Shown here: one piece after another, positions 49,607 through 59,700 of the stretch | Numbering within the stretch: the first letter of the stretch is position 1 | Layout: every line of letters starts with the position of its first letter | Source of the DNA: a virus | DNA: 64,000 nucleotides | Reading direction: 5' to 3' (one strand) | Virus record (IMG/VR): IMGVR_UViG_3300021338_000003 | Span: 62,001 to 126,000 of that record | The notes under the pieces: model-generated | Told to the model about the DNA's origin: nothing | The model's input: only the letters and a program-made list of their open reading frames with translations | Databases searched by the model: none | Translations under genes and position numbers: made by a program

Positions 49607-50530
49607 ATGAAACCACTCCACCAAGTTGTAGCCCAAGTGGGCACTTCGAGTCTGCCGCCTGTTTGGGTCATTCGAGACCTTCTACAGGTAGAGGACAAGG
49701 TGAGGACCGAGAGTGAGGGGAAGAGCCCCCTCACTGTCCTGGACCTCACTATACGAGCCCTCTTGGTCTCGAACCCTACTTTGCCTCCTGAACACCTGCA
49801 CCAGTGCGCTGCCATTATGGTGTGGCGTCTTGGGCTGTACGAGAATTGCAAGGCATATGAATGCATCTTGCGATACAATGACCCTCAAGACCAAAAGGTG
49901 GAGTCGAAGCTCGGTCACCGATACTTGGTAATGGGTCAGGAGATCATTGATCCTTTCTTCGACATTCTTACAGAGCGGAGATACGAGCCGTCTCGGCATT
50001 CGGTATTCCGGGTATCAATGATTCCCTCCCAGTATATTTCCCATATGGTCAACAGAGCTGACCTCCATCGGTATGAGGACGAGCGCCGAGAAATCAGTGG
50101 CCTTCCTGCCCGATACGCTCGGGTGTGTTGGCATATCGCTCGCAGCCTGAACCTCCCTCCCAATTGGTGGGCGAGTAAGGACCACCGGACCGTGGCCCAG
50201 CGAATTGACTTCGAGGGTATTCTCAGGAAGTATGTCTACGACGACCTTGTCGACGAAGATCCCGATTGGGGCAACAATATAGTCCGAGCCATCCGGTCTC
50301 TGTGGCCTGCTTGGCCCGAGGAATCCGTAAGGTTCTTGGTCAAGAGAATTCGTCGCCCATTTGGGCCGTCTGTCCCGAAGGGTTATCAACTGACGCCCAT
50401 CGAGAAAATCAATGTGAAGTACCCCAATTTCCAACAGCAGGGCATCCCGCTCTTCCTTGAAAACAATGGGGCTATCGGCTTTGGCGCTGGCCTACACATC
50501 CCCGGAGTGAGCAACAATGTCTACTATTGA
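49607..50530 (+). CDS. Unrecognised 307-residue protein of virion block
   Basis: Mostly helical with many His, Arg and Trp, unlike the beta-rich proteins on both sides. It may be an adaptor or assembly factor for the long fibre that follows. The next gene starts 14 bases before its stop. Confidence 0.6.
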   Translation: MKPLHQVVAQVGTSSLPPVWVIRDLLQVEDKVRTESEGKSPLTVLDLTIRALLVSNPTLPPEHLHQCAAIMVWRLGLYENCKAYECILRYNDPQDQKVESKLGHRYLVMGQEIIDPFFDILTERRYEPSRHSVFRVSMIPSQYISHMVNRADLHRYEDERREISGLPARYARVCWHIARSLNLPPNWWASKDHRTVAQRIDFEGILRKYVYDDLVDEDPDWGNNIVRAIRSLWPAWPEESVRFLVKRIRRPFGPSVPKGYQLTPIEKINVKYPNFQQQGIPLFLENNGAIGFGAGLHIPGVSNNVYY

Positions 50531-53500
50531 CGACAAGATCCCGGGCGCAAACTGGAAGGTTCCCCTCAACTCGGATAACCTCAAGTTCGCCGCGGACCAG
50601 GCGGAGAAGGCTGTCTACGACACCCGCAAGCTCATGGCCGGGTCCTTCACCTCTTTGGCTTCTCCGGGTATCGTCACGGACACGGACCCTGCGTCCCTGA
50701 CTTCCGGTGAGACTTCTGAACCCCTTTTTGTTCAGTTGGACCCGGATAACCAAGCCCAGGTTATCATATACCCGGGCTCCGCGGTCAACTCCCTGAACCA
50801 GCTCATTGAGATTTCTGAACAGCAGACGGTGGATGTTCGTACGCCAGGGACTGTGGGTTCCCAGACCGTTGTGTACGTCCAATATGGGAACCAAGAAACC
50901 ACGCCTGTCCCTACCCGGACCCGTATTGGTGATGTCAAATCCCGGTTTGAGGTCAATGCTGAAGAAGATATGTGTTTCAGCAGCACCCTGAGTGCTTATG
51001 AAGCCCTGTCTGAGGAGACCAAGAAGCGGACGGTGGTGATCGGGTTGGTGACTGTGCAAGAACAGTCCGATGGCAGTACCCTACCCGTTGTGGACCTCTC
51101 CCAGGGGACCCTATCTTACAACCGTCCCTGGTATTCGGTGGTTGATGTTTCCCACCGTTCTATGGTAGGCACCGGATCTTCGACTTCGAAGAACCCTCAT
51201 GGAATCTCCCTCAATGAGGTATCCGTTGCTGGGGACCTTTCCCTATACCATGCCCTGATTGGTCGGGGCATCCTCATTTGCCCGGCCAACTCTCTCCCTG
51301 GTGTCCCAGGCACCCTATGTGAAGAAGAAATTCCCGGGAGCCGCTGGCAAGTGGACACCACCGGTGATATCACAGGTCTGGCTAATAGCCAGTATGTGGA
51401 ACTCTTGGGCTATCCCATTGCCCTGGGCGCCTGCTATGTGGTCGATGGTAATGAGGATACGGATCAGGTCGACCTTTTGGCCCCTGAACTCATCACCAAC
51501 CGCACGTCTATTGGATTCCCCACACGGGGACGCAGCAACATCATTGCGGTTGGTCCGAATGTGACCATCGATTCAGGGGAGACATACAGGCTCCGCTACA
51601 CCTGCGCTTCTATCCTGGAGCCGCCCGCGGCCTACGACTCGGACCAGACTCTGACCTTTGGTTCTCCTAAGGGGCAAGAGGTCGTCATTAGTGATGGCCT
51701 GGCCTTCAACACGGTCGAGGACCCGGAGCTTTCCACCGAGGGCCTCGGGACCATCCCTCGCAACATTTGGGCCGTCTTCGACGATGACCTGGGTCTGGTC
51801 CATGTTCCTCAAGTTCTCGTTCCCTTCACCCGGCTGCGGGACCTTTCCTCAGACCTCATCACCATCTCGGCCACTCCATATGGTGGCGGTCGTATCCGGG
51901 TGTGGATGACGGATGCCATTGCTAACGCCTCCCTCGAAGTCAGCATGTCCATCCAAGGTACCGATGAGTCTGGTGGCCTCATCACCGAGACCATCACTTT
52001 TGATGATACTTGGGTAGACAATCCTGCCCCCTCGGATGTCGAGGAGCCGGCCCAGTGTATTGTGCTGGATTCTACCTTTGCTAACGCTGACCAAATCACC
52101 ATCTCAACCAGGAACAACGATGGCCCAAACACCGCCATCCTAGTCGAGATGATTCCCGACTCGGTGACCACCAGCGGCAACTTCAACCACCCGTTTCTGG
52201 TGTCATCCATCTTCTGGGATGGCTACCGGGCTGCTCGCCTCACCGATGAGCGGGAAGTCACCATTTCCCTCCACAAGCAGGGTCGTCCTCGTGCCGAGGC
52301 CATCGGTGAGGCGGTTCTTACCACTCATGCCTTGAACCCCGAGGTGGGATCGAACATCGTACTTATTGCATCCGAAGATGCAGATCAGATGCTCCACTCG
52401 GACATGCTTCTTACTCAAAGGTGGGCACTCCGGGGCGACAAGGGAATGGAGGACCCGGCACTACCAGCCAGCTCCACTTCGGGGCGCAATTCCTACTACT
52501 ATTCCCGGGCTCTGCGTGCCGCCAATGAAGGGACGGTATGGATTTCGGTTACCCTCCTGGGGATGGCTCGACACTTCAACACCGGAGACACGGCTGAATA
52601 CCGTGTAGCCCGGTCCTCGGACCCCAACACCTGGACTGATTGGCGAAGTTTTGACACCGCCGATATTACCCGCGTCGGAAATCAGGCCAATATATCTTCC
52701 TTCCCTATCACCTTCTACTCATATCTTCCAGAAGCAATCGGTGGTTTTGCATCCGACGATGAGGTGTACAAGTTCCAATTCCGATTCCTGGGGGACTGGT
52801 CATCCTACGTCGTACTTCTTGCTGATGCCGACCTCCGCGAAGGGGCAGGGGACAGCGCGGGGTTGCTCAATCTGAACACAGCCTTCAAGGTTGAGCACTA
52901 TGAATATGGAGCCGGTGCTTCCCTTCGGGGTCTCCACCGCAAAGTGACTGTGGAGCCGCCCTCTGCTGGCGCTGGACTTCTGGCTCCTGATACCGAATAC
53001 CGTGTCCATCTCAAAGCTCATGCATCGGGTGATGGGTATGGGCACCCGATGGTTGTTATCGATGGGCAAGACCCCCTGGGTGCCCCTCTTGATGGTACCA
53101 TCACCTTGCTCAACTCGGGCTATATCATTGCTAGTGGCGGAATCATTGCCGGTGCCAATGGGTCCCTGTCCACTCCTGGAGGGTCCCTTTCGGCCGCTGG
53201 TGTGTTCACTGGAACCTCGGCTTCAATCTCCGGGACTACGACATCGGCCATTTTTGCCTATGCGGCCGAGATGAATGCTATTGAGGTTCTATCCCTGGCG
53301 GAATTCCGAGCGGTTATTGACCAGGCGGATGGGGATTTGGTCCAGGATTGGAACTGGACCAAAGCTTCCGTTGCTTTCCCTGGGGCGGCTCCAGACTTTT
53401 TCGGTCCCACCTCTATTTCCTCGGGGTCCTACATCTGCGTACCCCTGGACGGATCAATCCGTCATGGAACGAAACTCCGGTCCATTGCTCTATGGGTACA

Positions 53501-53789
53501 GCGAGAAGCTGCAGGGGCTGCTCTGACTCTTACTTTGCGGCTACAGCGGGCCGACATTACTGGGAGTGGAACCACATGGACCAACGTAGCCTCCGGCAGT
53601 GAGTCCATTCCGATTGCGGCTGGTCGTCAGGTGTTTGAAGTTTCGATGGGCGACCCAATTGCTGACGTTCAGAACAACCTGTACCGTCTTCGAATCGAGG
53701 CTGATGCCAACGTCAATGCCATGATCGCCCAAATCGGGCTTCTATGGCGTGAAGATGACACGGCAGCCCAACTCAATAAGTTCCCATGA
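50517..53789 (+). CDS. Long tail fibre/appendage protein
   Basis: 1090 residues. The helical N-terminal 45 residues are followed by long Thr/Ser/Gly/Asp-rich beta regions. The early part (strand-turn pattern, then 'TVVYVQYG' and 'RTVVIGLVTV') resembles the corresponding part of the 1469-residue fibre at 12621 in layout. A Gly/Ser/Thr-rich stretch near 870-920 could be a shaft. No enzyme motif. Confidence 0.65.
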   Translation: MSTIDDKIPGANWKVPLNSDNLKFAADQAEKAVYDTRKLMAGSFTSLASPGIVTDTDPASLTSGETSEPLFVQLDPDNQAQVIIYPGSAVNSLNQLIEISEQQTVDVRTPGTVGSQTVVYVQYGNQETTPVPTRTRIGDVKSRFEVNAEEDMCFSSTLSAYEALSEETKKRTVVIGLVTVQEQSDGSTLPVVDLSQGTLSYNRPWYSVVDVSHRSMVGTGSSTSKNPHGISLNEVSVAGDLSLYHALIGRGILICPANSLPGVPGTLCEEEIPGSRWQVDTTGDITGLANSQYVELLGYPIALGACYVVDGNEDTDQVDLLAPELITNRTSIGFPTRGRSNIIAVGPNVTIDSGETYRLRYTCASILEPPAAYDSDQTLTFGSPKGQEVVISDGLAFNTVEDPELSTEGLGTIPRNIWAVFDDDLGLVHVPQVLVPFTRLRDLSSDLITISATPYGGGRIRVWMTDAIANASLEVSMSIQGTDESGGLITETITFDDTWVDNPAPSDVEEPAQCIVLDSTFANADQITISTRNNDGPNTAILVEMIPDSVTTSGNFNHPFLVSSIFWDGYRAARLTDEREVTISLHKQGRPRAEAIGEAVLTTHALNPEVGSNIVLIASEDADQMLHSDMLLTQRWALRGDKGMEDPALPASSTSGRNSYYYSRALRAANEGTVWISVTLLGMARHFNTGDTAEYRVARSSDPNTWTDWRSFDTADITRVGNQANISSFPITFYSYLPEAIGGFASDDEVYKFQFRFLGDWSSYVVLLADADLREGAGDSAGLLNLNTAFKVEHYEYGAGASLRGLHRKVTVEPPSAGAGLLAPDTEYRVHLKAHASGDGYGHPMVVIDGQDPLGAPLDGTITLLNSGYIIASGGIIAGANGSLSTPGGSLSAAGVFTGTSASISGTTTSAIFAYAAEMNAIEVLSLAEFRAVIDQADGDLVQDWNWTKASVAFPGAAPDFFGPTSISSGSYICVPLDGSIRHGTKLRSIALWVQREAAGAALTLTLRLQRADITGSGTTWTNVASGSESIPIAAGRQVFEVSMGDPIADVQNNLYRLRIEADANVNAMIAQIGLLWREDDTAAQLNKFP

Positions 53790-53803
53790 TAGAGGTCTGA
53801 CCA

Positions 53804-54778
53804 ATGGGTGAGCAGCGCTACTTTGACTTTGGACGTCTATACAAGGCTGAGGATCAGAACGAGGTCCAGAAGTCGTTTGCGGATGCCTGTGTGCTGGAAG
53901 GATTTGACCTGGGTGTCAGCACTGATGGGCTCCTGCTAACCATCAGTACCGGTCGAGCCATCACTCCAGAAGGTGTCATTATTACCAATGACAATGACCG
54001 AGAGTTCACCTTTGACCGCACGGCGGATGCAAAGAAGTATACTGTATCTTTGGTCCACACCTTCTCTGCGGTCCAGAATGGTCGAATTTCCACGGTGGAA
54101 CTCCGTGAAGTCACAGACTCCGGCGGTAGTCCCATTTTCAGTGGCACTGTGAATGATTTGGATGGTAACCTAGAAGGGACTGTTCTGGGGTGGGTTGATT
54201 ACCCTGGCGGGTCAATCGATCTTTCGATTGACCACATCTACAACGCCGCCAGACGCCAGGCTCTCCCTCCTACTTCAAATCTTACCTCTAGCCCTTCCCC
54301 GGAGGATGGGTACGTACCGGTCAGTGTAAACGCACCCTACATCTCTTCTCCGGGTCTGGTTGTAGACAGCGACACCCTGACCCCTACTCAGGCGGTGGAT
54401 GGGGATGGGTTTCCCTATACTACCTGGACCAACTCCACCGGATCGGACAAAACCATCCTCTTGACCTTCGTGCCTACCAAGCCTACATACCACAGGCCCA
54501 AAGCAATAGAGCACGACCTCCTCATTTCCGGGTTGGGAGATTCAGTGACCCAATTTCAGGTGACGGCCCCCGGATATAGCGGGTGGAGTGTCTCCAGTAC
54601 CGGGGACATTGCTGCTGGAGACAAGGTCATCAACATTTCGGGCACTACTTTTCCGGTGGCTCCGAATCTTGTGTCCGGGTTCAAGTGGATTGCCCGGCTT
54701 CAGGTGACTCTGAAGCCCAGCTCCTCTATGCGCCTGACATATTTCCGGGTCAAGGCTGGGCCCATACCTCTGCACTAG
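53804..54778 (+). CDS. Tail appendage protein
   Basis: 324 residues. The N-terminus FDFGRLYKAEDQNEVQKSF is typical of phage appendage proteins that start with a short helix linking to a trimeric beta body. The rest is beta-rich (Thr, Ser, Asp, Gly). It ends the second virion block. Role inferred. Confidence 0.6.
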   Translation: MGEQRYFDFGRLYKAEDQNEVQKSFADACVLEGFDLGVSTDGLLLTISTGRAITPEGVIITNDNDREFTFDRTADAKKYTVSLVHTFSAVQNGRISTVELREVTDSGGSPIFSGTVNDLDGNLEGTVLGWVDYPGGSIDLSIDHIYNAARRQALPPTSNLTSSPSPEDGYVPVSVNAPYISSPGLVVDSDTLTPTQAVDGDGFPYTTWTNSTGSDKTILLTFVPTKPTYHRPKAIEHDLLISGLGDSVTQFQVTAPGYSGWSVSSTGDIAAGDKVINISGTTFPVAPNLVSGFKWIARLQVTLKPSSSMRLTYFRVKAGPIPLH

Positions 54779-54786
54779 TGAGAACA

Positions 54787-55362
54787 ATGGATCCTCTGTA
54801 CGATAGAATGGTCACTCTAGTCAAATTTCGAGACCGGAGCAAGAGCATCAAAAAAGTCGAAAAGGTGCGCAAGGGTGTAGCCCCCCACCTTCTCACTCGC
54901 ACGTGCATGAAGATTGGTGTAGTGGACCAAAATTGGCTTCCCCCTTCAGGCATGGAAATTCCGAACCCCGGCGAATGGTGGTTTGTTCACATTGTTCGTG
55001 AGACCCATCCGGGCCAAAACCATGGTGTTCTAATTCTGCGTCCTATTCAGAAGGTCGAGCAGAACTCAATGAACATTTTGGTGCCAGGATTTTTCGAAAC
55101 GGAACGCCCTAATGAGGGCACCCTAGTCATCACTCCCAAGAATGACCCTCATGGCCATTGGTATCTCCCTCTTCGCCTCAAGAATGAGATGATGGCCCGC
55201 AGGGGCCTTTCTGTCATCGTAGTAAATCTTGGTGGTGGGTATTGGAGTAGCTGTGGCCAAGAAGATGGAAAGTCATGTGGGGCAGATGGCGACGTCTCTG
55301 ATAAGAGCGCCGTTGAAAGTGTCCTCCGCACTCATTTGTCGCAGGCCCTGTCAAAGATGTAG
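54787..55362 (+). CDS. Unrecognised 191-residue protein
   Basis: ATG 54787; the longer in-frame version overlaps the preceding gene and is rejected. A basic helical start (about 8-40) is followed by a beta-type middle with His and Trp. The C-terminus is acidic. The next gene probably starts inside its end. No family was recognised. Confidence 0.6.
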   Translation: MDPLYDRMVTLVKFRDRSKSIKKVEKVRKGVAPHLLTRTCMKIGVVDQNWLPPSGMEIPNPGEWWFVHIVRETHPGQNHGVLILRPIQKVEQNSMNILVPGFFETERPNEGTLVITPKNDPHGHWYLPLRLKNEMMARRGLSVIVVNLGGGYWSSCGQEDGKSCGADGDVSDKSAVESVLRTHLSQALSKM

Positions 55363-55687
55363 CGGAGGGGGCTGCGACCACTGTGATGATGGCGTGGAAT
55401 CCTTTGACCCTGCCTCATACCCGCCCTATGTGGCCGAAGCCCTTGTGTTGATGGGCAAGGCGTTCCCGAATGAAAGGGTATACGCCAAGCTCAAGCATTG
55501 GCACGATTCAGGAGAGCCATACTGGAGAGTAGCTGCAAAGACATCCTTGGACGTTGACGCAGCCATGGACCGGATGGACGAATTCGTGCATGGAAAGGCC
55601 CCTGGGGACAAGGAAGGGGAACCACCAATAGTGTATTGCTTTGATGTGGTACAGCGCATATCAACCGAAAAGGTGGAAAATGAATAA
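55319..55687 (+). CDS. Protein with DnaJ-type zinc-finger pattern
   Basis: About 122 residues from GTG 55319; ATG 55286 is an alternative and neither has a strong ribosome site. Near the start CQRCSGGGCDHC gives a CX2C-X4-CX2C cluster like a DnaJ central zinc finger. The remainder is helical, with Trp and Tyr. It overlaps the previous gene by 44 bases. Confidence 0.5.
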   Translation: MSSALICRRPCQRCSGGGCDHCDDGVESFDPASYPPYVAEALVLMGKAFPNERVYAKLKHWHDSGEPYWRVAAKTSLDVDAAMDRMDEFVHGKAPGDKEGEPPIVYCFDVVQRISTEKVENE

Positions 55688-55955
55688 AACCATCAAAGTA
55701 TTGGTCGGAAATGAAGAGGTAGGAACCCTACAAAGGTTTGAAGAAAGAGAACGAGGAAGGTTTCAACAGATTCTGCCTCTAGTTGAGAAACTTCCTATAT
55801 CTTTTCAAGGGACTACTACACACACTATTGGTGTATCAGAAGTGCGTGTGTATGATGCTATGCATGATATCGAGCGTGATTTTGCTCCCCAGCGACAGTG
55901 TTTTCCTCCTTCTCATTCGACCTTTTCAAGACGACCATGGAGAGACCGTGATTGA
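55680..55955 (+). CDS. Small protein, possibly frameshifted with 55876-56349
   Basis: 91 residues from ATG 55680. A beta-type and charged-helix N-terminus looks native to about residue 72; the last 18 residues (Ser/Arg/Pro-rich) look like out-of-frame sequence. In the next frame, protein-like sequence begins at the same point. This stretch is more A+T-rich than its surroundings. Confidence 0.45.
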   Translation: MNKTIKVLVGNEEVGTLQRFEERERGRFQQILPLVEKLPISFQGTTTHTIGVSEVRVYDAMHDIERDFAPQRQCFPPSHSTFSRRPWRDRD

Positions 55956-56349
55956 TCAACAACGACACTGGTGTTTTCTCACCCCTTTCGGATTCAAGAG
56001 TGGGTCTGGCAATCGGTCAGACCTGAATGCTGCTTTCAATCAATTTCTAGTTGACTGGACTTATGACCAAGACGCTATTCCTGAGGTGAAAGGTGACCAA
56101 ATTCCGGAAAATACGTTTTGTATTTTCAACTTTCTAAGCCATGGGCATACCGATAATATACCGAAGGGATATATAGGGCATCAACTTCGTGTTGTTAACC
56201 TCGGGTCAAATCCCAACCCCAACAGGATGAGGGGTCGAATATGTGTTGGATGGATCTCTGACACAGGATTCAATGATGAGGTAGAAGACTTGATGAGACC
56301 CGCTATGACGCCTGTTTCTGTTTCCATTGAGAAGGTGTTGGCATCGTGA
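55876..56349 (+). CDS. Unrecognised protein, possibly continuation of 55680
   Basis: 157 residues if it starts at GTG 55876; the upstream ATG (55783) gives a poor, Cys/Leu-rich lead. From about residue 7 it reads VFLLLIRPFQDD, then a His/Trp/Phe strand region, and mostly beta-type to the end. Joining it to 55680 by one extra base near 55890 would give a single ~222-residue protein. The GTG start of the next gene overlaps its stop. Confidence 0.45.
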   Translation: MILLPSDSVFLLLIRPFQDDHGETVIDQQRHWCFLTPFGFKSGSGNRSDLNAAFNQFLVDWTYDQDAIPEVKGDQIPENTFCIFNFLSHGHTDNIPKGYIGHQLRVVNLGSNPNPNRMRGRICVGWISDTGFNDEVEDLMRPAMTPVSVSIEKVLAS

Positions 56350-56684
56350 GCTGTTGTCGTCGCAAGCCTATCCGTCGATACCGCCCGTTCATGACTGTCC
56401 GGACAGGTGAACCTGTTCTGGACCCTCGTGCGGAGGAGGAGCAGGGTTCTGCATGTTCCGAGGGTAAGAATCTTACCCTCGGTGTTGTTCGGGACACTCT
56501 CGTTGTTGTTCGAGAAGGGTCAAAATACGAGTTCAGAGCTTACCTCCGGTCCCAAGGATGCTCCTTTGATTGGTCGGATTCTTTGTTCGCCAAGTGGAAC
56601 TCTCTAGGGGCCAATGAGAAAAAAGCCGTAGCTGCTCAATTGGGCCAGACGTTCACGGCCGCCCAGTTGGAGAGCGTGCTGTAA
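56346..56684 (+). CDS. Unrecognised 112-residue protein
   Basis: GTG 56346 overlaps the upstream stop. A Cys/Arg-rich start, a middle that contains a perfect inverted repeat in its DNA (56458-56482), and a C-terminal helical part with Phe and Trp. Precedes the polymerase by 23 bases. No family was recognised. Confidence 0.55.
   Translation: MSCCRRKPIRRYRPFMTVRTGEPVLDPRAEEEQGSACSEGKNLTLGVVRDTLVVVREGSKYEFRAYLRSQGCSFDWSDSLFAKWNSLGANEKKAVAAQLGQTFTAAQLESVL
56458..56482 (+). other. Perfect 12-bp inverted repeat inside gene
   Basis: CCGAGGGTAAGA and TCTTACCCTCGG flank a single base. It lies within the coding region of 56346. No T-run follows. It may be an RNA hairpin or a dimeric operator; its perfection is unusual for coding DNA. 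Confidence 0.6.
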
Positions 56685-56707
56685 TAGGGGCACCAGGAGG
56701 CCAATAC

Positions 56708-59700
56708 ATGGACTCGTTGCCGAGAAAGCCCCGCAAGAAGTCGTGCCTGGGATGCCCTCTGAAAGGTCAAAGGAACTCCGAATGGTTGCTTCCTACGGTA
56801 TACACCCCTGACCCCGAGGGACACGTAGACATCCTCTTCGTCTTGGACTCACCTGACTATCAGGCCAATGAGACGAAGAGCCTGAAGAATCATAGTCATG
56901 TGGCTTTCATTAACAAGTGGCTTAAGAAGGGTCTATCCCGTCGGGGGAAGGTCAGAAAGCTAGGACGAGGCATTGCGTTTACCTCGGCGACCCGATGCAT
57001 CCCTTTGGATAAGAAGAAGTCCAAGAGAAAGCCCGAAAGTGAGGAGCTGAACCGATGCATTGACTACACCACTCGGGATATGGCGGAATTGGCCCCAAAG
57101 TTGACGGTTCTATTGGGGTCCTCGGCTATCCACTCGATGTTCCCTCATGCTGGTGGAGCCACTGCATCTGCCGGAACCGTTGAAGAAGACCCCCTAGGCA
57201 ACCTCATCTTCTTTGCTTATAGCCCTGCTTTCGTTGAACTTTCGAATGACCCCGAAGTTCTTCGGGAATGGAAGAAGCAAGTCATCCGGATTCTTGAGCT
57301 GGCCGGCTGGGTCAAGGATAAGCACGCCCCCAAGAGCCGCGGTGTTGTCATCGAAGTGGGCGACGATTTCGAGGTATCTGGGGACTACCCTACCTGTGCC
57401 GAAGAGGTCAAATCCATCTACATCGACGATGTAGAGAAGGTGTTCAAGCTGGCCAAGAAGATGCAAAGTCTGCCTAAGGGCGCGGTCATATGCTCTGATA
57501 CCGAGGCCAACAACCTCTTTCGGGCATTTGATAACAAAATGCTATCCGTTCAGTTCGGATGGGATGGAAAGTCGGGATATGTAGTCCCCTACCACCACCG
57601 GAAGAGTCCCTTCAATGCCGATGACAAGAAAGCCATCTATGACTGCATGCAAGACCTTTTCACGACCCGCACCAAGAACGGCGGGTTGTGGTGTTTTGCC
57701 AATGCAGCATATGATATGCATCAATTTCGACGGGAGTTTGAGTGTGAACTCCTCTCTATGGACAATGTAGACGTTTCCCAGGTTGCCCACCTGTTGGACG
57801 AGAACAGGCTCCAAGGGACCCGGGACCCTGAGTGCTACTACCAAGGAAAGCGAGGTCTGTCTCTAGCCGTCCTATCCGAAGTGTACCTCGGGGTTGTCCT
57901 CTCTTCTGAAGATAAGAGAGAGCGTGCGTCCATCCGCCGTTGGCCTATGAAGCGTTTCGTCCCCTACGCCGCTGGGGATGTTGTGTGGCCCTGGCAAATC
58001 CTCCAGAAACAGCTCCTACAAGCTGATGACCAGGATTACCGGCGGCCTCTGCTCCGCCTAATTCGATTTCTTCTGTCTCCCGCCAACCTCTTGGTGGTTG
58101 AGATGGAACAGAATGGATTTCCGGTCGATCTGGAGCACACTCGGAGAATTCGCGGTGCTGCTAGCCCCCTGATTGCCGAGAAAAAGCGCCTGATGGGCCT
58201 TCTATCCAAGACGCGGGGCGGGAAGAAGGCCAACAAAATTATCAATGGTCGGGCAGCCCGGGGTAATCACTATCTCTTCGGAGAGCCCCCATTCAGTCTC
58301 AAGCCATCCAAGGCCAACCACCGGGAGACATTGTTCCTCGACGTTCTGCGGTACAAGCCACTCACCTTCACCGAGCAGGGTGCACCCCAAATCAACTCCG
58401 AGTTCTACAAAGAATATGGAGTGTGGGATGATAATGATGAACCCCAGAATGAAGCGGCCATCATATCAGATTGGGTCGGGGTCGACAAGCTCCTGTCCTC
58501 GTTTGTCAAGAACTTCTACGCTTTGGTTGACCCCGACCGTGGGCATCCAGACATGGTGTGGGATTGCCGCGTCCGTCCGTCTATTCGTCTGGCTGCCACT
58601 ACATCGGGCCGCCCTGCTATCAAAAACCCAGCCATGCAGCAAATCCCTCGGGCCACCGATTCCTACCGGAAGGACGTCAAGGACATGTTTGTGTCCGAAG
58701 AGGGGAAGGTCCTCATCCTGGCAGACCTCAAGGCCAACGAGGTCCGATGGGGTGCCATCAATGCCCAGGCCAAGATTCTAGGAAACCTGTTTCAGGACGG
58801 TCTCAAGGCAGTCAAGAGATTCCGGAAGTTTGCCGATTCCCTGGAAGGCACGGACAAGAGGGCATATCAGGAGTGGCTGCGTCTCGCTGAGGTCAAGGAG
58901 TTGTCTGGCAAGCAGAAGCGGACCAAGATCAAGATCGAGAGACGGCCGAAGATGAAAAAGCTCTTGAAGCTTGCCGAAGAGGCGTCCCTTCGAGGAGACA
59001 TCCACAAGCAGACCGCCTCTACCTTCTATTCGGTGCCCCTCAAGGAAGTCAGTAAGGGGCTTCGTCAGGATACCAAGGCGGTCATTTTCGGTCATATCGC
59101 TGCTCGTGGACCCAAGGCCATTTCCGAGCAGATTGGAAAGAGCATTGACGAAACAAAGGCACTCCTCCGTGATTTTGACCGCAAGTTCCCGGGCCTTGCC
59201 AAACACCTCAATGATAATGCCCGTCTGGCCGAGTCCCGAGGGTATACCGAAGGACCTCAGGGTCGTCGACGTCGGTTCGCTCGGGCTGTTTGGTCAGACC
59301 CTGAAGAGTGGGTGCAGGCCAAGGCCCGGCGCCAGGCCCGGAACAACGGCATCCAGGGCTCGGCATCTGATGCCTGTCTGGTGGCCGGATTCCAGCTCTT
59401 GGACTACATCCGGAAGAATGACAAGAGCTGGAAGCTCCTGAATATGGTGCATGATGCCCTGTATATCGAAGTCCCTGTTTCCGAACTTCCGGCCGCCCTG
59501 GAGGCCGTCGAGCTATCTTTGACCGATTGGACCATGGAGTGGATGTCCGAGAAGTTTGGAATCAACTTCGTGGCTCCTCTTGAGGCTGATGTGGATGCTG
59601 GTCTATCCTGGGGAACATACGTGACCTGGAACGGCACCCAACCTCATATCGATGTGGTCATGGAGTGGGTCAAAGCCCAGCACACCAAGAAATGGGGTTG

